Shown in pieces: positions 50,956 through 63,133 of a DNA stretch of 64,000 nucleotides. The number at the start of each line of letters is the position of its first letter. Positions within the stretch are counted from its first letter, which is position 1. Location of the stretch: positions 3,348,001 to 3,412,000 of the forward strand of contig NC_088798.1 in NCBI RefSeq assembly GCF_011386835.1, written 5' to 3'. This DNA is from Chrysemys picta bellii. Lineage: Eukaryota; Chordata; Testudines; Emydidae. Position numbers and translations under genes: made by a program. The notes below the pieces were generated by a model. That model worked only from the letters and a program-made list of their open reading frames with translations, had not been told where the DNA came from and did not search any database.

Positions 50956-52030
50956 GGTTTCAGAGTAACAGCCGTGTTAGTCTGTATCCGCAAAAAGAAG
51001 AACAGGAGTACTTGTGGCACCTTAGAGACTAACAAATTTATTAGAGCATAAGCTTTCGTGGACTACAGCCCACTTCTTCGGATGCATATAGAATGGAACA
51101 TATATTGAGGAGATATATATACACACATACAGAGAGCATAAACAGGTGGGAGTTGTCTTACCAACTCTGAGAGGCCAATTAATTAAGAGAAAAAAAACTT
51201 TTGAAGTGATAATCAAGCTAGCCCAGTACAGACAGTTTGATAATAAGTGTGAGAATACTTACAAGGGGAGATAGATTCAATGTTTGTAATGGCTCAGCCA
51301 TTCCCAGTCCTTATTCAAACCGGAGTTGATTGTGTCTAGTTTGCATATCAATTCTAGCTCAGCAGTCTCTCTTTGGAGTCTGTTTTTGAAGTTTTTCTGT
51401 TGTAATATAGCCACCCGCAGGTCTGTCACTGAATGACCAGACAGGTTAAAGTGTTCTCCCACTGGTTTTTGAGTATTTTGATTCCTGATGTCAGATTTGT
51501 GTCCATTAATTCTTTTGCGTAGAGACTGTACGGTTTGGCCAATGTACATGGCAGAGGGGCATTGCTGGCACATGATGGCATATATCACATTGGTAGATGT
51601 GCAGGTGAACGAGCCCCTGATGGTATGGCTGATGTGATTAGGTCCTATGATGATGTCACTTGAATAGATATGTGGACAGAGTTGGCATCGGGGTTTGTTA
51701 CAAGGATAGGTTCCTGGGTTAGTGGTTTTGTTCAGTGATGTGTGGTTGCTGGTGAGTATTTGCTTTAGGTTGGGGGGTTGTCTGTAAGCGAGGACAGGTC
51801 TGTCTCCCAAGATCTGTGAGAGTAAAGGATCATCTTTCAGGATAGGTTGTAGATCTCTGATGATGCGCTGGAGAGGTTTTAGTTGGGGGCTGAAGGTGAC
51901 AGCTAGTGGTGTTCTGTTATTTTCTTTGTTGGGCCTGTCTTGTAGGAGGTGACTTCTGGGTACTCGTCTGGCTCTGTCAATCTGTTTTTTCACTTCAGCA
52001 GGTGGGTATGGCCAGACATTTATGCTGTGT
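50956..52030 (-). mobile_element. 5'-truncated Penelope-like element
   Basis: A PLE read on the minus strand. The coding part lies at 52026-51277. It is followed by a non-coding tail (51276-50956) holding AT-rich GATATATATACACAC, then GGGCTGTAGTCCACGAAAGC, TTATGCTCTAATAAATTTGT and, at the end, CGGCTGTTACTCTGAAACC. The reverse transcriptase part is absent, as expected for 5' truncation. Tails of the same family are at 3229, 24096 and (inverted) 21335. The low-coordinate boundary (GGTTTCAGAGTAAC at 50956) fits the end seen in the copy at 3229. Confidence 0.9.
51277..52026 (-). pseudogene. PLE GIY-YIG endonuclease domain, open frame
   Basis: An uninterrupted 249-codon frame encoding the C-terminal part of a Penelope-like element protein, whose endonuclease nicks DNA for target-primed reverse transcription. 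In order: SINVWPYPPAEV and KKQIDRARR linker (1-20); a zinc-knuckle-like CNKPRCQLCPH (C109, C114, C117, H119); the GIY-YIG core with IYA (148-150) and MYIG (160-163); SLRKR with R170; NGHK with H176; and GEHFN with E191. The key residues look intact, with no stop or frameshift, so the copy is young. The open frame extends upstream to 52314 (345 codons in all), but residues before about 97 match no PLE and are host sequence. With no reverse transcriptase and no promoter it is a dead fragment. Confidence 0.85.
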
Positions 52031-53239
52031 TCTCTCTTTCTTCTCCCCTCTCCTGCTGTAGGCAGGAAGGGTTTGGGAGAGGCACTCGCTGACAGCCTAC
52101 TCCAGAGAAGTGCTGTGGAGAACTCTCCCAGATGGACTTTATTTCTGGAGCCAGGGCCTGGCTTTGAAGCACTCGGTTGGGGGACCCTGGGCCTAGCAAG
52201 GCTGGGTGGGCAGGGAGGCAGGAGACAGAAGAGGGTGCCGTAGGGAGACAGAACGTGTTTCAGCGCCATGCCCGCTGCTTGGGAAGGCAGGAGAGCTGCA
52301 TGGTGCAGCCCCACGCAGATCTGGGGGAGTTGGTTCTTCCCTTGGGGATGTCAATGCATTTCATCTCTAGCCAATGAAGGATCGCCCCAGCTCACCTGCT
52401 CTGTTACATCCCCGCCGCCTGGGAGTCTGAGTCACGCTGGCACCACGGAATGAAGCCGTCTGCAGGGAAGATGCGTTTTATCCCCCTCTGGTGTCGTCAT
52501 TACACCAGTGGGCATAAAACGCTTCCCCTCCCATTCAGCAGTGCAGCCTCTCAGCTTCCTCCTCAATGAAATGGCTTCAAAGCAGCCTCGGCCGGCAGCT
52601 CTCCAGCTCCTGTCGCCGGTGAATGGGGGAGCAGGGCCCATTGCTCACCCAGCCTCTGTCGACATTAGTACTTGCCGTTCCCCAGTCCCCTGAGGGAACC
52701 GTCCTGGGCCCTCGCCGGGTGAGCCACACGGAGGGCGGGGGAAGGCTGGGATATCAAGGACTGTGGCTGCAGATTGTCTAGGAAGCGAGATCAGATCCGC
52801 GGTCATTGGCAGGGGAGAAACTTCTCCGAGCCAACAGCCTGGCAACCCCCTCGCACACCGAGACCGCGACAGGTGGTAGCAGAACCCGTCCAGAGACACA
52901 GATTTGGGGCCTAGGAAGCAAGGGACCAACACTTCCCTTCACCTTAGCGACACGATGCCATTTGCTCTCCCAATCTGCTACTGCAAGAGTCCCCTTCCTC
53001 TCCCATTGGTCCCACCACGTCACCCCCTTCCTGAATCCCACCAGCGCCTGCTCCGTGGTGGCGAGCTCTGCCCTCCACTCCATCTCTGCCTAACCCATGC
53101 TCCTCCCTCTCCCCTCTCCTCACTGCTTCCTTTGTCCCAAAATCCGTCTCAGCTGCATCCTACATCTCAGGCATCCATCGCCCCGCCTGGCTCCCTGCAT
53201 AACCCTTCCCAAACCCCACAGAGCCTGCGGGGCTGATAA
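52031..53239. other. Intergenic sequence, no gene recognised
   Basis: GC-rich, with several short frames of no recognised family. Confidence 0.5.
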
Positions 53240-53525
53240 TGGCTGCTTGGCCAATGCCCTGAACCTGGAGTCACGAGAGCTAGGCCCAGTTGCTGGCTCT
53301 GCCACAGACTCCTGGGTGACCATGCCCAAGTCACTTAATCTCTTTGGGCCTCAGCTACCCAATCTTCTGCTCATCTGTTGTCTCCTTCTCTCCTACCTTT
53401 GGTCTGGTCTGTTTAGACTGTAAGCTCTTTGGGGGAGGGGCTGTCTCTCACTGTGTGCGCGTAGTGCCCGTCCGGGATCTCAGCAGGGGGCGCTACTGGA
53501 AAACCCGTAAATAAAATAACAATCT
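53240..53525 (+). mobile_element. MIR element with L2-type 3' tail
   Basis: GAACCTGGAGTCACGAGAGC, CTGGCTCTGCCACAGACTCC, GCCCAAGTCACTTAATCTCT and TTGGGCCTCAGC follow MIR order. Then TTAGACTGTAAGCTCTTTGG, GGGGCTGTCTC and AAATAAAATAAC form an L2/MIR-type 3' end. Diverged but nearly complete. Confidence 0.75.
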
Positions 53526-54968
53526 CCTGATTTATGAGGTCTGTGCCCACTTGCACCCCTGGACCAGCCCAGCAGGACAGGGACCCTCCGCCAGCCGATG
53601 ACTGCCCGTTGCACCGTGTGCTTGGGCCAGCCCAACGCACCCCCCGTGCTGTGGGGAGGGAGCAGGTCATGTGGGCTTCAACGCCACCCATCTTCAATTA
53701 CCACTCAAAGCAAGGCCAATCAGCCGGGACAGGGGCCCAAGATCAGTGGGGTCAGGAAGGGCCATTGCTACCGGCTCTGCTTTCGGGCTCAAACCCATCT
53801 CCAAGGTGACACAGCCCTGGGATGAGCGGTCATCCCAGGGCCTGTTCTAGTTCTCCTGGCCGGACTCACAGCCCATCCCGCATCAGGAAGAGAGGAAGTG
53901 AGATGGATTTAGAAAGTCCCTCCAGGCATCTCATGCACGGCATACTCCCTGCAAGCTGCATGCCTGTTCCCCCGCAGCCCTACCCCCCGCTCAGAGAAAC
54001 ATCCGCAGCCCGTCCCAAGGGCACCAGCCGGCTCTGCGCTCCGGCCCCATGGCCAGGTGTCACTGCGGGCGCTAAGCTCCTCATAAATCTGCTCTTAATG
54101 AACGGGCTGCGCCAATGACACGTGCTCCGTGGTCAGCAGCGGGCACGGCTGGCTCGGCCTCCTTCTGCGGTGCGCCAGCCGGAACAGAGCCAAGCGAGGG
54201 GAGTCGGGTTTTTATGAATGGCTGAGGACCCAGTCCCACGCTGGAAACCCAGAGCCACCACAACTGCTGGATCCGTGACAACTCTGTCCCTCCACACAAA
54301 CAAGAGAGAGAAGCAATTGGCTCTGTTTTGCGCCACAGAGATCCTCCTTCAGGCAGCTCTGCCGGCCACTAACTCCTGCCGCTGATTGCACAGGCAGGAA
54401 GGCGAAGAGGATACTGCACGGTACTGGCTTGCTAACGCTTTGGCTGTCCACCGGCTCCGCCGCCCCATGAACTGCCTCCAACAGCAAAGGGAACACGCAG
54501 GAGGGCGGCGAGGGATTGAGAACGGAGCCCAGGCTGGAGCCGCGGAATTGTTTCAGAGATTTCCTTCCAATTTTTGCGGCTTGCAATGCCAGTACAGGGG
54601 GATTAAATACCCAATTTGCTGCTTAATGCGGAGAGACCTGGGCCCCACACAGGCTCACAGCTGCCAGCAGAACACAGCTGGAGGCAGGCCCGGGATTGGA
54701 GCCCTGTCCCCGCTTCCCCCACAGGCCCGGCTGTTCTCATCCTCTGCCCGTTACAGGGAGGAGCCCAGGAAGGAAACAGGGGCTCAGGATCCTAGCTGAT
54801 CTGAACGGACAGGCCAAGGCGAGGGACAGCTCAGCGGGAGGACGCTCCCCATTTTCACTCAGCCCCGTAGAGCTGTTGCCCATTGGGGAGCTGGGGTCAG
54901 GACCTCCCTGCAGTAACACGCAGGCCCCAGGCAGAGGGGTCTCAGAGCCCAGGCTCCAGCCCAAGCCG
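53526..54968. other. Intergenic sequence, no gene recognised
   Basis: GC-rich. Overlapping short frames on both strands match nothing known. Confidence 0.5.
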
Positions 54969-55062
54969 GAACATCTACACTGCAATTGCAGAGCCCTGCA
55001 GTCCGCTGACCGGAGCCAAGCCCAGCCATGCCGCGGAGCTTGCATCGCAGTGTAGACATACC
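54969..55062. mobile_element. Short 'TCTACACTGC' MITE
   Basis: The left end is AACATCTACACTGCAATTGC. The right end is ATCGCAGTGTAGACATACC, the imperfect inverted counterpart. About 94 bp, with no coding capacity. It may be a short relative of the GTCTACACT family or a separate family. Confidence 0.65.
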
Positions 55063-55559
55063 CCGCCAGCCCTGCCCTTGAGCACGCCCCCTTGTGGCAC
55101 CCAGCGGCCCTGCAGGCCGGCTGCCCCCTTGAACTCCCTCTTGCCGCCTTGCAAAGCTTGCCTGCCAGACCAAACACTTCAATCAAGATCCCCCCCTCTG
55201 TGGGGCTCATTTATTAACTCCTGGGCAGGGTGCAAACTCCAGCCCACCCTTCTTCTGGGAGCCTGGCTGCCAATTCCAACAGGCCTCCGGCCTCTCCTAA
55301 GGTCCAGAGACCGACCCACAGCCTCCCCCTGGGCCTGGGGAATAACCCGAGCAGCATTATCCCCCGTGTATTCGAGAGCTGCCCAGTATTCTCCTGGGGC
55401 CTGTCTGCTCAGGGAGCTCCCCTCCGTGTGGGTTTCCTCAGCTGAGCTCTGGCAGCCCTTCCTCAGGCCCGGCTGCTCGTTAATCAATTAGATTCCAAGC
55501 GGCCATTCTCCCATCACCGGTAGACTGGGCCTTGGCTCCCCTTAAAGGGGCCAGCCAGC
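55063..55559. other. Intergenic sequence, nothing recognised
   Basis: The 202-codon frame at 54883-55491 runs across the MITE and matches no protein family. Confidence 0.45.
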
Positions 55560-56585
55560 CCATAACTAGGGTTACCATTCATCTGGATTTACCGGGACAT
55601 GTCCTCCTTTTGTGTGCTAAAAATAGCGTCCGGGGGGAATTTGTAAAGCACTCACAATGTCCGGGATTAGCAGAGCGAGTGGCTGGGAGGGCTGCAGGGA
55701 AGTCCCGGGCTGGACTCAGGAGCAGCTGTAGAGGAGCCGGATCCGCCCTGCATTCTGAGCCAGCAGCTCCCTTGCAGCCCAGTCCGGCAGCACTGTGCAG
55801 GGCCAGACCGGGTTTTGTTGTGCAGGGCCAGGGACCGGGTTTTGTTGTGCTGGGGAGCTCAGCCACGTGTCCGGCTCGGCTGCACAGAGCCCAACACCCT
55901 GTTCTGAGCAGCAGGGTAAGGGGGCCAGGGGGCAGGAAGGTTCTGGAGGTGGAGGTCAAGAAACGGGGGGGGCTTTTTGGGGGGAGTGGAGAAAGTTTTG
56001 GGCAGTCAGGGTACAGGTAGGGTCCTGGGGGGCAGTTGGGGGGGGTCTTAGGAGGGGGCAGTTAGGGGACAAGGAACAGGGAGTCTTAGGTAGGGGGTGG
56101 GGTTCTGGAGGGCAGTTAGGAGCAGGGGTCCCAGGAGGGGGCAGTCAGGGGACAAGGAGCAGGGGGGGAGTGTTTGGGAGTTCTGGGGGGGGCTGTCAGG
56201 TGGCAGGGGTGGGGAGATGGATCGGAGCAGTCAGGGGACAGGGAGCAGAGGGGTTTAGATGGGTTGGGAGTTCTGGGGGGGGCTGTCAGGGGGTGGGGAG
56301 TGGTTGGATGGGGCATGGGAGTCCCAGGGGTCTGTCTGGGGGTGGGGGTGTGGATAAGGGTTGGGGCAGTCAGGAGACAAGAGGCAGGGAGGCTTAGATA
56401 GGGAGTGGAGTCCTGGGGGGCAGTTAGGGGCAGGGGTCCCAGGAGGGGGCAGTCAGGGGACAAGGAACGGGGGGAGGGTTGGGGGTTCTGGGGGGGCGGG
56501 AAGTGGGAGGGGCAGGGGCGGGGCTAGGGCGGGGCTCCTCCCGTCCTCTTTTTTTCTTGCTGAAATATGGTAACCCTACCATAAC
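55560..56585. mobile_element. 1-kb TIR element with G-rich tandem core
   Basis: Terminal inverted repeats TAGGGTTACCAT (55567) and ATGGTAACCCTA (ending 56578) are perfect over 12 bases. They are flanked by a 7-bp duplication, CCATAAC (55560-55566 and 56579-56585). Inside both ends are related blocks (CCGGGACATGTCCTCCTTTT, AAAAATAGCGTCCGGGGGG; CCTCCCGTCCTCTTTTTTTC). The core, 55990-56500, is a G-rich array whose word GGGGCAGTCAGGGGACAAGG recurs about five times at uneven spacing. The 200-codon frame at 55795-56397 comes from this array. The superfamily is not settled: hAT-like by TSD length, but with 7 rather than 8 bp visible. Confidence 0.88.
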
Positions 56586-59041
56586 AGAGCTCTTTGCCCC
56601 ACTAAGCCACCATCAAGTTAGGTCCTCCCAGGACAGACGCTTTTCCCCTGGTCCTGGAACAACAGCCCCGTCCCCTTCCAGAGCGAGACTCGCGTGCCCA
56701 GGAGGCAGAGCCGTCTCAGCCAGGATGGGTTGGGCCGGCCACAAAACCTCTTCAACCCGCCTGCCCACAACAAAGCCAGCTGGTCCCTGCAGACTGGGCG
56801 GGGAGAGAGCTGAGCAGATCGCCCTGGGTTCTCCCCTCTCCACCCAGACACGTCAGCCACCCCGCTCCTTGGCACCATGCTGAGACAGCGAGGCCAGAAG
56901 GGAGAGCCCCTCATGTGTACCACCACCCACCCTGCTCTCTGCAGCACCGTGCCCCTGAACTACCGCCGTGCTGGGGCCAGCGCTGAGTCTGGGGAGAGGG
57001 GTGCCCCTTAAACCCCTTAAATGCCCCCCTGGCTTTTCCTTGGCAGCCTCAGGTACTGCCCCGGCCCAGCCCTCCTTGGGCTGTGAGATCAAAGGTAGGA
57101 GGGCTGGAATTAGTTTGCTTTGGCCTTGTAGGTCCCTTATACATGAGCTGCATGAAGCGCTCCTGGGCTTGCGTTCTGGGCCCTAAATCCTGATGTCCCT
57201 GCTCTATTCCGCACCCCGCTCCGCCAGCTGTTCCCTGCCATATCTTGAGGTCAGGTACCAAGGAGACCTGCCTGGCTGGCTACGGCAGCTGCCGAGGCTG
57301 GGTTGAAAAGATGAAACGTGTCTGGACGTTGTTGCTTTGCTCACGAAGCAGCGAGACGCCTGCGGCCCTGCGTTCCTGGGGGGTTGTTACTGCCGGCTGC
57401 CAGGGGGACTCCAGAGGCTTGGAGGGCAAGAGAAGGCCCTGCCCAGAGCAATCTGCTAAACACAGACGACGGTGACAGCAAGAAACCCAAGGGCAGAACG
57501 GCTCATCTGGGGCAGCGCTGCCAGCTAGTCAGCGGCCTTCACGTGAGCCCTGTGGCTGCCCACCTGCCGCTGTCTGAGAGCTAGAAACAAGGCCCTTTGG
57601 GGCAATCTCTGGGGAGATCCCTCCCGGGGAACAGGCCGGCTCGCAGGAGGGGTGAGGCAGAGCCGCGGGGAGGGCGTGCGGCGTGTGTTGGCGGCAGTAT
57701 GCCGGGGTCCCTGCTGAAAATCACTAGCTACCCCAGCTGCACCATCTTGCTCTTCTCCCCAGGCTCCCCCTCGGGACCCCACAACGGGACCGCGTAACCC
57801 ACCAGCGAAGGGGCGTTACAGGCACCCGCCGGGCCAATCCACGGGGGTTGGTACAGCCAGCTACGGCACCGCGTGTTAGCTCAAGCTGTAGCCCCCTCGT
57901 GCTTTTAGCTCCGGAGGCCCCTGGGTCAATCTCCAGCACGTCAGCCGTGGCAACTGCACTTCCTCTCTGCTGCCCCATTCAACTAGCAGGGCGATCCCGG
58001 CCCGGCTGTGATAAAGGGGGATCCGGGGCCCGTATCTCCCTCCCCCCACCACACACACAAGAGAAGCCAGCTTTGCCCTATCCAGAGCCCTCCCCCCAAA
58101 ATACGGCCCAGGCCAGCCTGGGAAATGCCTTTCTCTGCGGCACTGGAAGAGGAGAAACGGGCTCCCAGCGACTTGGAGAGGACCATAGAGGTTAGATGCC
58201 AGGCTTGGCCCAGCAGGGCTGGCCCTGGGCCATCTAGCTTTAAAGGGGACTGCGTCCAGGGGAGAATAGTACTGAGAACACAGGGCCAGACGCTCATCTT
58301 GCTTACACCTGCTGGCTTCAGTGGGTGACTCTGGATTGACTCCGCCAGTAGCAGGAAGGGGAATCTAACGCCCAGCTCGGCTGTTAACCATTTCCATCTC
58401 CTCCCGGGCCCTGCCGCTAGACTGGTCCGTTTCCCTAGGCTCCCCCTGTCTCTCCTATGCTGGCTCATGGCTTGCTGCGTTGGGGCTCGGCCAGTACTGC
58501 TGGGGGACCTTGGATGCCATTGGGCTAATGAAGTGGTATCCTCGTTAAAACCCATCCCACGCAGCCCTGCCTTCCTCCGCTGGGTGAGCTCACCAGCCCG
58601 GGCCCTGCGTTGGACTGACAGACTACAGACGCCGCCAATCTCTCCCTCCGGCTCTTGCCTGTTGATAGAAGCGATAAGGAGATAACACTCCCCTTCCTCT
58701 CAGGTTGGAGGGAGATCGGGTCCTCTCGCCCACCCCCGCAGCTGGCCTGTGCCTGCATCTGGTCTGTGCCTCCCAGCAGGTCCCCCCTAGCCGGGCCCTT
58801 TACCAAGGTCTCTTTCCTTGCCTCTGTCCCATGCCTGGCTGGGCTCTCACCTCTCAGCTGTCTGCAAGATTTATGCTATGACAAACCTGCTGTCCTCCCT
58901 CAGCGAGTGCCACACATGGAGAAGCCAGAGAAAACCCCACTTCCCCCGGCCCCGCACATTCCAGCACATTGGCACACATATCCGGGTACATTCATGTATA
59001 GTTGCACGGTCACAAGTGTCTGTGCCCACACACTTGTAGGT
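56586..59041. other. Intergenic sequence, no gene recognised
   Basis: GC-rich. The longest frames (190 codons minus, 57983-58555; 161 codons plus, 58655-59140) match nothing recognised, and the latter runs into the microsatellite. No exon with convincing splice context was found. Confidence 0.45.
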
Positions 59042-59067
59042 ACACACACACACACACACACACACAC
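59042..59067. repeat. (AC)13 microsatellite
   Basis: Uninterrupted AC repeat, in a C/A-rich neighbourhood (58960-59120). Confidence 0.95.
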
Positions 59068-61084
59068 TGCTGTACAGACACACAAATGTTTCCCCCCCAC
59101 TTATTCGCACACACACCCCCGAATTCACCAGCAGGGCTAGTGATCCCTTTACAGGATGATCACACGGTTTGGTCCTGTCTACAATTACAACACAAAACTA
59201 TGGTGCAACCTGGGGCCCGGCTGTATCGTAATTGGGTTCCCCAAGGTGGAGGCATTCTACCAGAGCCAGAACCACAGTCCTTCCATTCACACTAAACCAT
59301 GTGAACAGGAGTGTGCGACACTTGCACACATCTCAGCGTGCAAAATCACGCACCTGGAGGCAAGCCCGTGTTCACACACACCCCTCACTCCTCCGCCCAA
59401 GTCTGCCAGAGAGCCTGAAATCTACAGGGTGAGTTTTGCGGTCTTGTTCCTACAGTAGCAGCCCTGAGGGCACCCACCACGGCACGGCACAGCTCCGCGA
59501 ACGGTGTCTGCTATCAGCTGCCGTTGCAGAGCCAGCAGGGGGCACACAAGAGCCTAAAACATTGCTTTTGTCTAGGCCCTCTACAAACTGTAGCTTCTTC
59601 CTCCCTCTTTTAAGTGTCTCTGTAATGGAGTGGAGGATTTAAAAGGACAGGCAGGTGTCCTGGATTGTAGGATCCGGCCCTCACTGGCTACAGTTTGAAG
59701 GAAGGTCACTTTTTTGCTCTGGACCCTGGGTTCACTGCCCCTTTAAAGTGTCTGCATCTGCTTTGCCCCTGGCATGAGCATTATCTGTACCTGCCAGTCG
59801 AATGACAGCTCCACACAACCGCTCCCAGCAGGGAGACGGAACATCCAGGCTTTTCTCTCTCAGCCTAGACTGGGACCTTACAGGGTCCCGAGCAGAAAGC
59901 AGAAGGGAAACCTAGCCAGAGTCTCCTCCCCATCCCGCCAGGCTGCCGGGGGCAGGGACGAGTGAAGGAACAAACTGCTATCAGTTGCTGAGTTTTCTGG
60001 GAGGACAGGTATCTCCAAAATACAGGGTCGCACCTCTAGACTGCCATCACCTGAACACACAAACAAGGGCAAGTGCCTTCTATGTGCACCACTGCTCTCC
60101 ACTGGGCGGGATCAGAACTGCTCACCTAGGTGGCATAGACCCCATACTGCTAGCAGCTAAAGGAGATTCTCGTACGAGTGGCAGGGACCTGTGCATTGGG
60201 AACAGGAGGATCTAGGTTCTATCCCTGCTGGGAGCAGCACTGGGATAGCTGTGAAATGCCAGGTGGCCATGGGTTTGCTACAATATTTTTGCTGTAGGAT
60301 TTTTAACTTGACCTCATTCCCATGAGCGATTTCTTGCCAGAGTCTTCAACCCAGCCTGTGTGGAAAATGGCATCACTTTAGCTCCCCTGGCTCTCTGCTC
60401 TTTAATTCACATTTTCCAATACCTTTAGCCACTGTAAGAATATAAACTGCATGTCAGATCAGGAGTCCAGCAGCGACCAGTGTGGGCTAGCAGAGAGAGA
60501 AGAAAAAAAGAGGAATACACTATGGCTGTTGGACTAATTGAATGTGGCAAATGCATGTGGCCACCAGATGGCAGTATTGCATATTACCCAAATTTTCCTG
60601 ATCATATGATTATTATCTGTATAAGACAAAAGGTGGATGCTGATAGACAAGGGCTTGTGATGCTGCCATCTGTTGGCTGGATGGACACATTACAAATAAC
60701 CTTTTTCTTTAAAGTGGCCCTTGTTTATTTAAATACCCTGCTGTGAGCCGCCAATGCTTCCTTCCCTGCCTCACTAAAGAATAATCATTTTTAAAACTTA
60801 GCTTATTTAAAAGGAATATTTTCAACATCCAGTTTTCTCTTGGCAAGGTGACTCTGTCACTGAGGCGATGAAGATCAGAGAAAGCGGTGTCAGGTTCCGG
60901 TTCTCAGCGCTGGAACGTTTGGGTTGCTGACACTGCAAGGAAAAGTTGCCATGTGTTTGGTTACAAACCAGAGCTGCTCATTGCAATTTAAAATAAAAGC
61001 GGAGGCAACGTTTCGGTCAGCCTTGAGTTCTGTTACTGGCATTCAGTCAGTGTTCCTGTAAAGGGAGTGCTCTCAGGTAGCTCT
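59068..61084. other. Intergenic sequence, no gene recognised
   Basis: A possible worn tRNA-like SINE head lies near 60190-60240 (GTGCATTGGGAACAGGAGG, then TAGGTTCTATCCCTGC), too weak to name. Otherwise nothing recognised. Confidence 0.45.
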
Positions 61085-61366
61085 GGCCAGGTCTACACTA
61101 CAGACCTATAGCGGTATTACTACATCGCTTGAGGATGTGAAAAATTCACACCCCTGAGTGACATAGTTATACCGCCCTTAACCATCGTGTTAGTGTTATG
61201 TCAGCAGGAGAGCATCTCCCATCAATGTTGCTACCGCCTCTCGGGGAGGTGAACAAACTACTCCGACAGGAGAGCTCTCTCCCATCGGCATAGGAGTGTC
61301 TTCACTTAAGTGGTACAGCGGCACAGCTGCATTGGTGCCGACGCAGCGGTTAAGTGTAGACCTGCC
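61085..61366. mobile_element. MITE of the 'GGCCAGGTCTACACTA' family
   Basis: Left terminus GGCCAGGTCTACACTACAG. Right terminus, inverted, GGCAGGTCTACACTTAA. The interior shares CACACCCCTGAGTGACATAG and AGGAGTGTCTTCACTTAAG-type blocks with 8079-8330. 282 bp, no coding capacity. Confidence 0.78.
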
Positions 61367-62233
61367 CTTACTGTAGCAACTTGCATAGAACTTGGAGGGA
61401 GGAGCACGTGTTGCAGGAGGGAAGAGTTTGGAGAAGCCATCAGGAAGTCGGTCTGTGTGCACGTGGCTTGAATGGCAGCTGCAGCACTTCTGTAGATAGT
61501 TTTCTGAAAAAGAGCCAGCTTAGTTTGACAAGCATGGAGCCCTCTCACCCTGTTCCCCAGAACACAGAACATGAAACAATTAGGACCAAAAAAATCTAGG
61601 TGTCAAAATTAGCAAAAAGCTTTTCTCAGACTGCACGGAGCAGAAGATTTCCCAATAGCTTGAAGATGTACGTTTCAATGGGTACATTTTTTAAACACTG
61701 ATTTTCCCCTTTAATGGTTACAATCCAAACACAAGAGCTGGGGACTAGTGCAGGAAGTGAAAGTGACTGGGCTTGTTCTGCCTCCTCAAGCAGAACGAGG
61801 AACAACAAGTAAATAGGAGAAACGGGGGGAAATCACTCCAGATCCAGTGTGAGGGAGAGAAGTGGACTGGCCAGTAACTGCTCCAGAGTTTGGGGGTGTT
61901 CACAGCTGGAGGCAAAGTTCATTAACCAGATCTGTTCTAGTTCTGATCGTTCCCACACTTCAGCGGGGGTGGAGGGCAGGTGTTTGGATCTGGGATCCAG
62001 AGACAGGCCCCTCTGCGTTTCGGGCACTGGGAATGGTGCTTTGCAAGCCCATGAAAGAGACGATCCCTGCACCAAGACGCTGTCACTGGGAAATTTAGCA
62101 GCAGAACTGTACTGGTCTAATTATAGTGCTACAGTTATCCTGGGAAAACGCCCCATACGGACGCTCTGGTTCTGAAATAATTCTACTGCTATAATTACAC
62201 CTGACAGTTTAGCACAGCTGGTAAGTTCCCTCT
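61367..62233. other. Intergenic sequence, nothing recognised
   Basis: No gene or repeat family recognised. Confidence 0.5.
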
Positions 62234-62890
62234 GTAGACTCATAGACTAAAGTCAGAAGGGACCATCATGATCATCTCATCTGACCTCCTGCACATCACA
62301 GGCCACGGAACCTCACCCGCCCACTCCTGTAATAGACCCCTAACCTCTGGCTGAGCTACTGATGTCCTTAAATCATGGTTTAAAAACTTCAAGTTACAGA
62401 GAATCCACCATTTACTCTAGTTCAAATCAGCAAGTGACCCATGCCCCAGGCTGCAGAGGAAGTTGAAATCCCCCGCCCAGGGTCTCTGCCAATCTGACCC
62501 AGAGGAAAATTCCTTCCAGACCCCAAACATGGTGATCAGTTAGACCCTGAGCATGTGGGCAAAACCCACCAGCCAGACACCTGAGAAAGAATTCTCTGTA
62601 GTAACTCAGAGCCCTCCTCATCACTGGCTGTTAGAGATAATTGCTGCTAGCGGTCGCAGATCGGTGACATGCCATTGCAGGCAGTCCCATCATGCCATCC
62701 CCGCCGTAAACGTATCCAGCTCAGGCTTGAAGCAAGTTAGGTTTTTTGCCCCCACTGCTCCCCTGGGGAGGCTGCTCCGGAACTTCACTCCTCTGATGGT
62801 TAGAAACCTTCGTCTCATTTCAACCCTAAACTTCTGGATGGCCAGTTTATGTCCCTGTGGACAAGACCTGAGACAAATGTGAGACACAGG
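62234..62890 (-). mobile_element. CR1 LINE 3' end, about 650 bp
   Basis: On the plus strand it begins with the inverted tail (GACTCATAGACT, GTCAGAAGGGACCATCATGA), then AACCTCACCCGCCCACTCC, CCTGAGCATGTGGGCAAAAC, CACCAGCCAGACACC, TTCACTCCTCTGATGGTTAG and GATGGCCAGTTTATGTCC. This is the inverted 3' UTR and C-terminal part of a turtle CR1. It is 5'-truncated and moderately diverged. Confidence 0.85.
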
Positions 62891-63133
62891 ACAGAACCTG
62901 CCTCAGAGGTACCATGGAGGAAGTCGGTCTTACAAAGGGGTCTATAGGTGTTACCAGCTCTGCCCGTTACTTTGGGGTACGCTGATTTATTAGGGTTACT
63001 CTTGGGGGGGGTCTGTACTTCTATCAATGTACTGCGTGTGTCACTTGTGTTCTCACACAGAACTCTGCTTCTCCCTGCTGCAAGTTCCCTGTCAATGGAG
63101 CTGTCCTGCAGGACCTAGGTTCCCCGGGGCTGG
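62891..63133. other. Intergenic spacer
   Basis: Nothing recognised. A short G-run is at 63004-63011. Confidence 0.5.

Noticed and set aside
52027..52314. N-terminal 96 residues of the 345-codon PLE frame
   Set aside because: They show no similarity to Penelope-like proteins. The frame simply stays open into flanking host DNA.
54883..55491. 202-codon plus-strand frame
   Set aside because: It crosses a MITE, has minus-strand competitors of similar length, and shows no recognisable domain. Such frames are expected in GC-rich DNA.
55795..56397. 200-codon Gly-rich frame
   Set aside because: Produced by the G-rich tandem core of the TIR element at 55567-56578.
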